DNA of 22,872 nt from JADJPL01 sp040382095 (GTDB taxonomy: Bacteria; Bacteroidota; Bacteroidia; Chitinophagales; Saprospiraceae). Shown piece after piece: positions 1 to 6,269 of this stretch (positions are counted from its first letter, which is position 1; each line of letters opens with the position of its first letter). Location of the stretch: contig JBEIGB010000062.1 in NCBI GenBank assembly GCA_040382095.1, positions 1 to 22,872 of the forward strand, given 5' to 3'. The position numbers and the translations under genes are program-made. The notes under the pieces are model-generated. The model had not been told where the DNA came from. It searched no databases and saw only the letters and a program-made list of their open reading frames with translations.

Positions 1-98
1 CCCCCCCCCCCCCCTATATTAAATATTTCCACCCCCCCCTTTTTATAATATTTCTCCCCCACAATCATACCCCCCCACGACGCTCTAAGAAATACTTC
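1..98. other. Low-complexity contig end, probably assembly noise
   Basis: The first bases are a run of 14 C followed by AT-rich stretches broken by further C runs of five to eight bases. This composition is unlike anything else in the window and contains no credible gene. It abuts a copy of repeat family 1 (about 84-130), which fits an assembler running out of unique sequence in a repeat. I would not trust the base calls here. Confidence 0.7.
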
Positions 99-130
99 TT
101 GGCGGTGCACGCCGCCTGTGGTGTCAAAAG
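84..130 (-). repeat. Repeat family 1, copy at left contig end
   Basis: A GC-rich hairpin GGCGG-TGCACG-CCGCC sits at about 101-116, preceded on the + strand by AAATACTTCTT. This matches the arrangement at 6206-6238, where AAATATTCTT precedes GGCGG-CGAATA-CCGCC. In this orientation the A/T tract and the AAACGCCG arm of the element would lie to the left, where the contig degrades. The alignment was done by eye. Confidence 0.5.
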
Positions 131-191
131 CACTTTTTTGCACAACTCCGGGTCAAGTCTGTTAAAGTGTTTAAGTACTAAATACATTTCG

Positions 192-923
192 ATGAAACAA
201 ACCATACTCTTCCTGCTGACCTGCCTCCTCGTCGCCGACCTCAACGGGCAGGACTTGAAAATAACCCCTGCTGAAGTGAAGCAGACTTTCAAGGTCAACA
301 TTTCAGACCCCTCCCTGAGCCTGGAAGTGTACTCCTCCATCGAGAACCTCAGCACCAAAGATACCTTAAAATTAAAATGGAAACGGAGGGAACTGGATCG
401 GCCCTCCGCCTGGCTCACGCAGGTTTGTGATGGCGTAGAGTGCTTTATCCCGATTGTCAGCAGCAATATTGACCCTGCACTGGGCCTGAATGCTCCTTTC
501 ATCCTTCCTCCAAAAGCTAAAGTTGGCTTTATTTTTTATGTCTTGCCTAACCAGGTCGCAGGAAATGGCAAATTCGCCATCAATTTTTCCTCTGTTTCAA
601 AGCCCGACAGTATCCTGACCAGTATGAATTTTGATGTTACAGTACAAAACCTTACCACGAACACCAACGACCTTGATTTTGCTGCCAACGTGCAGGTTTT
701 CCCAAACCCTGCAAGCGACTATTTCAACCTCTCTTATACTGAGGGGATAGAACAGATTGTCGTCCAGAACCAAATCGGCGTCGTTGTGCGCGTTTATTTG
801 GCAGAATCCGGGCAACGCTACTCCCTCGGAGGGCTTCCCGATGGGATGTATTACCTTACCCTCATCAATCAAAGCCGGCAAAAAAAGGTAATCAAGCTCG
901 TCAAACGGGCACAACGGCCATAG
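192..923 (+). CDS. Secreted protein with T9SS C-terminal sorting domain
   Basis: A 243-residue exported protein of unknown specific function. The start at 192 gives a clean Sec signal peptide (MKQTILFLLTCLLVADLNGQ, cleavage near residue 20). The frame stays open upstream to 99, but that extension runs through the repeat hairpin and is not signal-like. Residues about 22-155 look like one all-beta, immunoglobulin-like domain with a nearby Cys pair (VCDGVECF). The last roughly 80 residues are a typical type A sorting domain: VFPNPASDYFNL with PNP at 171-173, then GMYYLTL and a basic KKVIKLVK end. Such domains direct Sec-exported proteins across the outer membrane by the type IX system of Bacteroidota, usually with removal of the domain. 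The gene is convergent with the PTPS gene, with only 8 bases between the stops. The mature domain could be an adhesin or an accessory module of something larger; nothing visible settles it. Confidence 0.85.
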   Translation: MKQTILFLLTCLLVADLNGQDLKITPAEVKQTFKVNISDPSLSLEVYSSIENLSTKDTLKLKWKRRELDRPSAWLTQVCDGVECFIPIVSSNIDPALGLNAPFILPPKAKVGFIFYVLPNQVAGNGKFAINFSSVSKPDSILTSMNFDVTVQNLTTNTNDLDFAANVQVFPNPASDYFNLSYTEGIEQIVVQNQIGVVVRVYLAESGQRYSLGGLPDGMYYLTLINQSRQKKVIKLVKRAQRP

Positions 924-931
924 CCCGGGAT

Positions 932-1339
932 TCAGGCAGGATATTCTACATAATTTCTAGGCGTTTCGTATAAGCGCACCGCTAAATCGTAGCGATCCTC
1001 CAGCCCTGCCCTGAGTATTTTCCAGATCACATAGCAGATATGCTCTGCAGTCGGGTTGAGTTCCCGGAATTCTTCTGTGTCGAGGTTGAGGTTCTTGTGG
1101 TCGAAGCGGTCTTCGACTTCTGAACGGATAAGGTCAGCAAGAAGTTTCAGGTCTATCAGGTAGCCCGTATCTGGGTCCACTTCACCACTCACTTTTACCT
1201 CGAGCTCATAATTATGCCCATGATAGTTGGGATTATTACAAAGGCCGAAAACCTCGCGGTTTCGCTCATTGCTCCAATGTGGGTTGTGTAAGCGATGGGC
1301 GGCATTAAAGTGTGCTTTTCTGAATACTGCAATCCGCAT
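932..1339 (-). CDS. 6-pyruvoyl-tetrahydropterin synthase family enzyme (COG0720)
   Basis: A 135-residue enzyme of the PTPS/QueD family, a usual full length. The zinc ligands are visible as H15 (FNAAHRLH) and H40 and H42 (YHGHNY). The catalytic Cys is C34. D80-H81 (FDHKNLN) and E125 (LYETPRNYVEY) supply the proton relay and pterin anchor. The spacing C-NNPNY-HGH is the CxxxxxHGH form described for PTPS-I enzymes, which convert dihydroneopterin triphosphate to 6-pyruvoyl-tetrahydropterin. QueD enzymes of queuosine synthesis carry the shorter CxxxHGH. The sequence therefore leans towards tetrahydrobiopterin-type pterin synthesis, although automatic annotation would probably say 6-carboxytetrahydropterin synthase. 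No other pterin or queuosine gene is in the window. The gene stands alone, read leftward from a 682-base gap; no ribosome binding site is evident before ATG 1339. Confidence 0.9.
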   Translation of the reverse strand: MRIAVFRKAHFNAAHRLHNPHWSNERNREVFGLCNNPNYHGHNYELEVKVSGEVDPDTGYLIDLKLLADLIRSEVEDRFDHKNLNLDTEEFRELNPTAEHICYVIWKILRAGLEDRYDLAVRLYETPRNYVEYPA

Positions 1340-1522
1340 GTCGTTGTTGTTTTATGGTTTGTCCTTGCCTACGCCGTTCAAACCGTTCTTTCTACTCAAA
1401 CAAAAATCCATACCTTTTGATTGATACGCTGGAATGTATTCTATCGGAATAATACAACAGCCTTATGGCGGCTGAATCGTTGCAGGCTGTAAGCGGCTAA
1501 TTTAAGCCCCTTCATTAGGTTT

Positions 1523-1584
1523 TTGCGACGGGTCAGCGTGGGGAAAAAAATCGTCATTTTTAGCCTTCAATAATCCCGTTGCGA
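1523..1584. repeat. Nested-stem intergenic element, copy A
   Basis: The outer arms TTGCGACGGG (1523-1532) and CCCGTTGCGA (1575-1584) pair over 10 positions, two of them G-T wobbles. Inside lies GGGGAAAAAAA ... TTTTTAGCC. The order (TTGC-containing outer stem, inner GGRAAA...TTTTTA-CC) recurs at 9088-9229, 10778-10843 and 11769-11827. The similarity is degenerate and was judged by eye. Confidence 0.4.
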
Positions 1585-1787
1585 TAAGTTTGTCCAATTG
1601 CAGGGCTGTAAATAGTGATTACCACAGGGTAGATCCCGCCAATTTAGCATACCGCACAGGTCAAATTGTCCATAATTAAGTGTAAGCTTTCAAAAGAATT
1701 CCCTATTTTTACCGTTATAAAAGGTTAAGACCACGGCGGATGTCGGTTCATGCGCTTTAAAGGTCGAATGAATAGTGGATCAGAAAA

Positions 1788-1812
1788 ATATTTTGCCTGC
1801 GGCAAAAATATA
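1788..1812. repeat. Short AT-flanked hairpin, terminator-like
   Basis: TTTTGCC-TGC-GGCAAAA forms a 7-base-pair stem with a 3-base loop at 1791-1807, extended by AT pairs on both sides. On the minus strand it reads as a GC stem followed by AAAATATTTTTC, loosely like repeat family 1. No gene ends here, so a terminator role would need an unseen transcript. Confidence 0.35.
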
Positions 1813-2021
1813 ATCGCGACGGAATACTGATTATCAGAGATCAAAAACATCCTGTATATCAATATGCTATAATGTTATACAAGCCAACGCCCCCTTATGA
1901 ACGCGGATTAGCGTTAGTCAGGGCTTTCTAAATACGCCCGTTCGATAAATTTTCTTTTCCACTGTATTTCATTCTGAAATAAGCGTTTGGGATCCAAATC
2001 TGCCCGAATAAAACGGCAGCC

Positions 2022-3185
2022 ATGATTTTCAAACAAGTCATCGGTCAGCGAACGGCCAGGGACCTGCTGTGTCAAATCGGCGCACAGGAAAGGATTCCCC
2101 ATGCCACTATATTACTGGGGCCCGCAGGAAGCGGCGCTTTGCCACTGGCGATAGCATGGGGCAGCTTTCTCTTATGTGCCCGTCCAACAGCAGAAGGGGC
2201 TTGTGGTACTTGCCCGCATTGCGTTAAATCCCTTAAATACATCCACCCCGACCTACACTTTTCATTCCCAACCGTCAGCGATAAAGACGGGGCAAAAACC
2301 ACCAGCGATAAGTTCCTTCCCGCCTGGAGAAAAGCGATTACAGAGAACCCCTACCTATCGGTCACCGATTGGCTCCTGCAAATCGGAAAAGAAAATAAAC
2401 AAGGGAATATCACTAAAGAAGAATGCCTCTCTATCTATCATAAATTATACCTCACTTCATTTGAATCGCCTCGACGGGTGCTCATTATGTGGTTGCCGGA
2501 ATACCTGGGGAAAGAAGGTAACCGGCTGCTGAAGCTCATCGAAGAGCCGCCACAGGACACCTATTTTATCCTCGTGGCAGAAAATGCCGATCTCATCCTG
2601 CCAACGATTCTTTCCCGCTGCCAGATGATCAAAATACCGCCCTTGCGCGACGAAGACATCATCGCTGCCCTCGACGAACGTTTTCCCGGGCTCGGACAAA
2701 AAGCAGCTGCTATTGCCTATCTGGCAAATGGTAACTTCGACGAAGCCCTCAAATTAGCCCGGGAAAAAGAAAATGTCGAGTCTGGCGCGCTGCTCCACTG
2801 GATCCGAAAAACCTATAGCGGAAAACCCCTGGAAATCCTGCGCTGGTCAGAAGAAGCGGCCACCTGGGGCCGGGAAAAGCAAAAACACTTTCTACTGTTC
2901 GGTTTGCATTTCCTGCATGAGTTACTGCTCCTGCGCCTCGACGGCAGACTGACCGCAAGGCTGCAGGGCGAAGAACTGGATTTCGCCAAAAAATTCACCC
3001 CCTATGTGGATGCAGAAAAAATCGGACAGATCGCACGCTTGTGGTCTGAATGTATTTTTTCCATCGAACGAAATGCAAATGCCAAAATCCTTTTCCTCGA
3101 TACCTCCATCCAAATGCACCAAATACTCAAAGACCGATATGCAGGAAAAAAAATGGAAGGGATACCCGTAAACCTCATAAATTAA
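2022..3185 (+). CDS. holB: DNA polymerase III subunit delta' (clamp loader)
   Basis: A 387-residue delta' subunit of the replicative clamp loader, which helps place the sliding clamp on primed DNA. It opens with IFKQVIGQ and HATILLGPAGSG, the AAA+ fold. Zinc-module cysteines C52, C61, C64 and C67 match the spacing in E. coli delta'. S198-R199-C200 is the conserved SRC motif, whose arginine acts in trans on the neighbouring ATPase. The P-loop reads G33-PAGSG-A39, with the catalytic Lys absent; delta' normally does not bind ATP, so this is expected rather than damage. LLKLIEEPP is the usual delta'/DnaX signature. The C-terminal part (about 230-387) is the variable collar domain. It heads a probable operon, 42 bases ahead of the PSP1 gene. 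No Shine-Dalgarno sequence is seen. Confidence 0.93.
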   Translation: MIFKQVIGQRTARDLLCQIGAQERIPHATILLGPAGSGALPLAIAWGSFLLCARPTAEGACGTCPHCVKSLKYIHPDLHFSFPTVSDKDGAKTTSDKFLPAWRKAITENPYLSVTDWLLQIGKENKQGNITKEECLSIYHKLYLTSFESPRRVLIMWLPEYLGKEGNRLLKLIEEPPQDTYFILVAENADLILPTILSRCQMIKIPPLRDEDIIAALDERFPGLGQKAAAIAYLANGNFDEALKLAREKENVESGALLHWIRKTYSGKPLEILRWSEEAATWGREKQKHFLLFGLHFLHELLLLRLDGRLTARLQGEELDFAKKFTPYVDAEKIGQIARLWSECIFSIERNANAKILFLDTSIQMHQILKDRYAGKKMEGIPVNLIN

Positions 3186-3227
3186 TAGCGCTCAATTTGT
3201 TTAGTCTGTGTTTAAATCAAAATAATA

Positions 3228-4562
3228 ATGGGATGTTTAGGATGTAGCACTTGCAGCAGCAGCAGCACCAAAGGATGCCAAAGCAACGGTGGTTGCGGAA
3301 GCGGCGGTTGTAACCGCCTCAACACCTTTGACTGGCTCTCTCAACTGGAAATTTCAGATATTGACCCTTATGACGTCGTGGAAGTAAGCTTTAAAAATGG
3401 TGCCCATAAAGCATTTTTTCATGTAGCAGAAACCGCCCGTGTCTCAACCGGAGATATGGTAGTGGTAGAAACCGGAAACGGCTATGATATCGGCAAAGTA
3501 ACCCTCTCGGGCGAACTGGTGCGCCTGCAAATGAAAAAGAAAAAAGCCAAGCCCCAGGCCGCAAATAACCAAGTCATCCGAAGGGCGAACGAACGCGATC
3601 TCGAACGACTACAGGAAGCCCGCGAAATGGAGGTGCCTACAATGGTACGTGCCCGCGCTATCGCCCGCTCCCTCGGCCTGGATATGAAAATTGGCGATGT
3701 AGAGTTTCAGGGTGACCGCAGGAAAGCAACTTTCTATTATACCGCCGACGGACGGGTGGACTTTCGCGAGCTCATCCGCCATTACGCCAAAGAATTCAAG
3801 ATAAAAATCGAAATGCGCCAGATTGGCGCACGCCAGGAATCTGCCAGAATTGGCGGTATCGGCTCGTGTGGGCGCGAATTATGCTGCTCCACCTGGCTGT
3901 CCGACTTCAAATCCGTCTCAACAGCTGCAGCACGCTACCAAAACCTGGCAATCAACCAGGCAAAACTCTCCGGGCAGTGCGGTCGCCTTAAATGCTGCCT
4001 AAATTACGAACTGGATACCTATCTCGATGCCCTGGAATCTTTCCCGGAAAAATCTGACTTCCTCTTTACCCAAAAAGGAAGGGCCATTCTTGTCAAAACC
4101 GATATTTTCAAACGCATCATGTTCTACGTCTATGAACATGAACGGGGAAAAGGCCAGTTCTACCCACTCGAGGTAGAAAAAGTACGCGAAATTATCGAAA
4201 TGAACGCAAGAGGGGAAAAACCAGAAGAATTCGAGATCAGCGCAGCTGTTTCTGCTTATATCGGCGAACCTGCCGAGGTGGGCTTTGCTGATGTAACCGG
4301 CGAAATCGAACTCCCCGAAGAAAAAAGGCGCCGCAAAAAGAAAAAGAAAAGCCGTGGCCGCGAAGCCACCAGCCCACCTGTAAAGGATAATACCGCAAAC
4401 CGCCAGACACCGCCCCCTGCTCCTAAACCCGAAATACGGGAACATCGCGACAAACCCCCTACCCCTCCCCCTGCTATGGAAAATCAAACGCCTAAAAAGC
4501 AAGACCATCCGCCAACAGGGGACAAAAACCAGCAGGGCCGCAGAAACTGGAAAAAAAAATAA
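3228..4562 (+). CDS. ricT: PSP1 domain protein, RicT/YaaT family
   Basis: A 444-residue protein of the PSP1/RicT family. In Bacillus the homologue RicT works with RicA and RicF in an iron-sulphur complex that stimulates RNase Y-dependent mRNA processing; the partner in this organism is unknown. The core (about 35-275) has the PSP1 domain and the diagnostic cysteines C214, C219, C220 (CGRELCC) and C251, C256, C257 (CGRLKCC). Two parts are unusual. A Cys-rich N-terminus carries C3, C6, C9, C17, C23 and C28 among Gly and Ser. A low-complexity tail (about 362-444) is basic (RRRKKKKK), then Pro/Lys/Gln-rich, and is likely disordered. The start at 3228 is the first ATG after holB and keeps the Cys-rich segment. 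It lies between holB and lpd, with 42 bases on each side. The holB-ricT order is also found in Bacillus. Confidence 0.88.
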   Translation: MGCLGCSTCSSSSTKGCQSNGGCGSGGCNRLNTFDWLSQLEISDIDPYDVVEVSFKNGAHKAFFHVAETARVSTGDMVVVETGNGYDIGKVTLSGELVRLQMKKKKAKPQAANNQVIRRANERDLERLQEAREMEVPTMVRARAIARSLGLDMKIGDVEFQGDRRKATFYYTADGRVDFRELIRHYAKEFKIKIEMRQIGARQESARIGGIGSCGRELCCSTWLSDFKSVSTAAARYQNLAINQAKLSGQCGRLKCCLNYELDTYLDALESFPEKSDFLFTQKGRAILVKTDIFKRIMFYVYEHERGKGQFYPLEVEKVREIIEMNARGEKPEEFEISAAVSAYIGEPAEVGFADVTGEIELPEEKRRRKKKKKSRGREATSPPVKDNTANRQTPPPAPKPEIREHRDKPPTPPPAMENQTPKKQDHPPTGDKNQQGRRNWKKK

Positions 4563-4604
4563 AAATAAACGCAGGTAATTTTTTTGATTCAAACCAACCC
4601 AAAC

Positions 4605-6008
4605 ATGCAATACGAAGTCATCGTCATCGGCTCCGGTCCGGGTGGATATGTGGCTGCTATCCGCTGCGCCCAACTCGGGATGAAAACTGCTATCGTAGAA
4701 CGGTACAACTCCCTCGGGGGTACCTGCCTCAACGTAGGCTGTATCCCTTCCAAAGCCCTCCTCGATTCTTCCGAACATTATCACAATGCCAGCGAAAAAT
4801 TCGCCCAGCATGGTATCGAACTGCAAAACCTGCAGGTCAATATGCCCCAAATGATCCGACGTAAAGACGAAGTCGTGGGCCAAACCGTCAAAGGAATCGA
4901 ATTCCTGATGAAAAAAAATAAAATTGATATCCTGCACGGGCATGGATCATTCCTAAGCCCTACCCGAATTGCCATTGCCCGTCAAGATGGCAACACGACC
5001 GAAATTGAAGGTAAATATATCATCATCGCTACCGGATCCAAGCCCATCGTACCGCCGGCCTTTAACTACGATAAAAAAAGGGTCATCACTTCCACTGAAG
5101 CACTGAATATCCAACAGATACCTCAACGGATGGTGATTATCGGAGGTGGGGTAATCGGTCTGGAACTCGGCTCGGTCTATGCACGCCTCGGTACACAAAT
5201 AGATGTCATTGAATTTCTGGACCGGATCATCCCGGGAATGGACGGAGATTGCAGCAAAGAACTCCAGCGCGCACTGCAAAAACTTGGTATGAAATTCCAC
5301 CTGCAACATGCCGTAACTGCTGTATCCTCCGATAACGATAAGGTTACCATCGAATACAAAAAACGCGATACCGAACAAATCCAAAATATAGAGGCCGACT
5401 ACTGCCTCGTTGCAATTGGCCGCCGCCCCTATACCGACGGCCTCGGACTCGACAAAGCCGGGGTGCAGACCGATGAAAAAGGCCGTATCGCAGTAGATGC
5501 AAGGCTACAAACCAACGTACCCGGTATCTTTGCCATCGGAGATGTCATCCAGGGTGCAATGCTGGCCCACAAGGCTGAAGAAGAAGGGGTGTTTGTCGCC
5601 GAAATCATCGCCGGTCAGCATCCCCATATTGATTATAACCTCATCCCCGGGGTCGTTTATACCTGGCCGGAGGTTGCGGGCGTTGGCCGTACAGAAGAAC
5701 AGCTCAAAGCCGATGGCATCCCCTATAAATCCGGTAAATTTCCGTTCAAAGCGCTCGGGCGTGCACGTGCAAGTACAGATACGGAGGGTATGGTCAAAGT
5801 CCTTGCCCATCAGGAAACCGATGAAATACTTGGGGTTCACATGGTCGGGCCACGGACAGCAGATATGATTGCGGAAGCAGTGGCACTCATGGAGTTCAGG
5901 GCTTCCGCCGAAGATGCCGCACGAATCAGCCATGCACACCCGACCTATACCGAAGCGTTCAAGGAAGCAGCACTGGCAGCTACCGATAACCGTGCGCTAC
6001 ATATTTAA
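4605..6008 (+). CDS. lpdA: Dihydrolipoyl dehydrogenase (E3)
   Basis: A 467-residue flavoprotein that reoxidises dihydrolipoamide with NAD+ for the 2-oxoacid dehydrogenase complexes and the glycine cleavage system. The start at ATG 4605 (MQYEVIVIGSGPGG) puts the FAD-binding GxGxxG at the very N-terminus; an in-frame TTG at 4584 is less likely. The redox disulphide is C41/C46 (GGTCLNVGCIPSK). The NAD-binding GGGVIGLELG follows near residue 185, and IFAIGDV marks the second FAD contact. The dimerisation domain ends with H445 and E450 (HAHPTYTE), the catalytic His-Glu pair. It is full length with all key residues present. No E1 or E2 gene is adjacent. It is probably cotranscribed with holB and ricT, 42 bases downstream of the latter; the transcript most likely ends in the hairpin at 6150-6214. 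Confidence 0.95.
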   Translation: MQYEVIVIGSGPGGYVAAIRCAQLGMKTAIVERYNSLGGTCLNVGCIPSKALLDSSEHYHNASEKFAQHGIELQNLQVNMPQMIRRKDEVVGQTVKGIEFLMKKNKIDILHGHGSFLSPTRIAIARQDGNTTEIEGKYIIIATGSKPIVPPAFNYDKKRVITSTEALNIQQIPQRMVIIGGGVIGLELGSVYARLGTQIDVIEFLDRIIPGMDGDCSKELQRALQKLGMKFHLQHAVTAVSSDNDKVTIEYKKRDTEQIQNIEADYCLVAIGRRPYTDGLGLDKAGVQTDEKGRIAVDARLQTNVPGIFAIGDVIQGAMLAHKAEEEGVFVAEIIAGQHPHIDYNLIPGVVYTWPEVAGVGRTEEQLKADGIPYKSGKFPFKALGRARASTDTEGMVKVLAHQETDEILGVHMVGPRTADMIAEAVALMEFRASAEDAARISHAHPTYTEAFKEAALAATDNRALHI

Positions 6009-6065
6009 TCAGCCTTCTAGTGAGGAGGGTGTGTAAGAATTGTTTTCCCGATTGGCGTCCTGAAC

Positions 6066-6105
6066 AGCGTTTTGTGCGGCTTGCGCCGCTAAATAATATT
6101 TTTTC
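6066..6105 (+). repeat. Repeat family 1, + oriented copy
   Basis: A perfect GC stem GCGGC-TTGC-GCCGC (about 6076-6089) is followed by TAAATAATATTTTTT. This is the hairpin-plus-T-tract layout of family 1 and also looks like a rho-independent terminator for lpd. The preceding TTTTGTGCGG recurs at 8994-9003 and 22837-22846. Confidence 0.5.
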
Positions 6106-6111
6106 AGGGGG

Positions 6112-6190
6112 GCTCATAAGGATTCTGCCACCTTCAGCGACAGAATAGATTTTTTAAAACGCCGATTTTGTTGATTTTGAGAAGCAAAAC
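6112..6190 (+). repeat. Repeat family 1, + oriented copy with degenerate hairpin
   Basis: It reads CATAAGG, a weak hairpin ATTCTG...CAGAAT (6122-6146), ATTTTTT, then AAAACGCCGATTTTG. The copy at 22732-22800 has the same order: CATAAGTCC, hairpin, ATATTTTTTT, ACGCCGGTTTTG. It runs head-on into the minus-oriented copy at 6174-6246, and the shared arm produces the large palindrome. Confidence 0.5.
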
Positions 6191-6214
6191 CAACAAAATC
6201 GGCGTTTTAAAAAA
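6150..6214. terminator. Very strong hairpin, likely bidirectional terminator
   Basis: Two 24-base arms, 6150-6173 and 6191-6214, are exact inverted copies. After one A-C mismatch the stem continues for five more pairs (6175-6179 with 6185-6189) around a 5-base loop. The arms start and end in T and A tracts, so each strand has a stem followed by T residues. It lies between the convergent lpd and ctpA genes, where a shared terminator is expected. It arises from inverted copies of repeat family 1. Confidence 0.65.
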
Positions 6215-6246
6215 TATTCTTGGGCGGCGAATACCGCCAAAAGACT
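6174..6246 (-). repeat. Repeat family 1, minus oriented copy
   Basis: Read on the minus strand it gives CTTTTGGCGG, loop, CCGCC, AAGAATATTTTTT, AAAACGCCGATTTTG and GGTTTTG. This matches the right-end copy at 22739-22800 almost throughout by eye. The hairpin core GGCGG/CCGCC is at about 6223-6238 on the + strand. Confidence 0.55.
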
Positions 6247-6269
6247 CTTGAGACAGCCTCATCACTTAT

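Larger units (their letters stand above)
1340..2021. other. 682-base intergenic gap between divergent genes
   Basis: No convincing open reading frame, tRNA or rRNA is present. It separates the divergently read PTPS gene and holB, so both promoters should lie here. I see an imperfect direct repeat TTGCAGG(G)CTGTAA at 1480-1492 and 1598-1611. A nested-stem element lies at 1523-1584, a short hairpin at 1791-1807, and a lone TAAGTTTG (promoter -7-like) at 1585-1592 without a well-placed -33 partner. The region is more AT-rich than the flanking genes. Confidence 0.6.

Noticed and set aside
99..191. 31-codon N-terminal extension of the T9SS protein
   Set aside because: It runs through the repeat hairpin and would hide the signal peptide that starts at 192.
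1340..2021. tRNA, other structured RNA gene or small protein in the largest gap
   Set aside because: No T-loop GTTCGANTC with matching acceptor arms and no frame with a start context were found. Only repeats and hairpins were seen.
2118..2144. Missing Walker A lysine in HolB, as a sign of a broken gene
   Set aside because: Delta' subunits normally do not bind ATP. The zinc cysteines and the SRC motif are intact and the frame is full length.
3999..4943. Long minus-strand open frame of 314 codons opposite ricT and lpd
   Set aside because: It spans two well-supported genes on the other strand and their gap, is Phe-rich with no recognisable motif, and is explained as an antisense shadow of Lys/Glu-rich codons.
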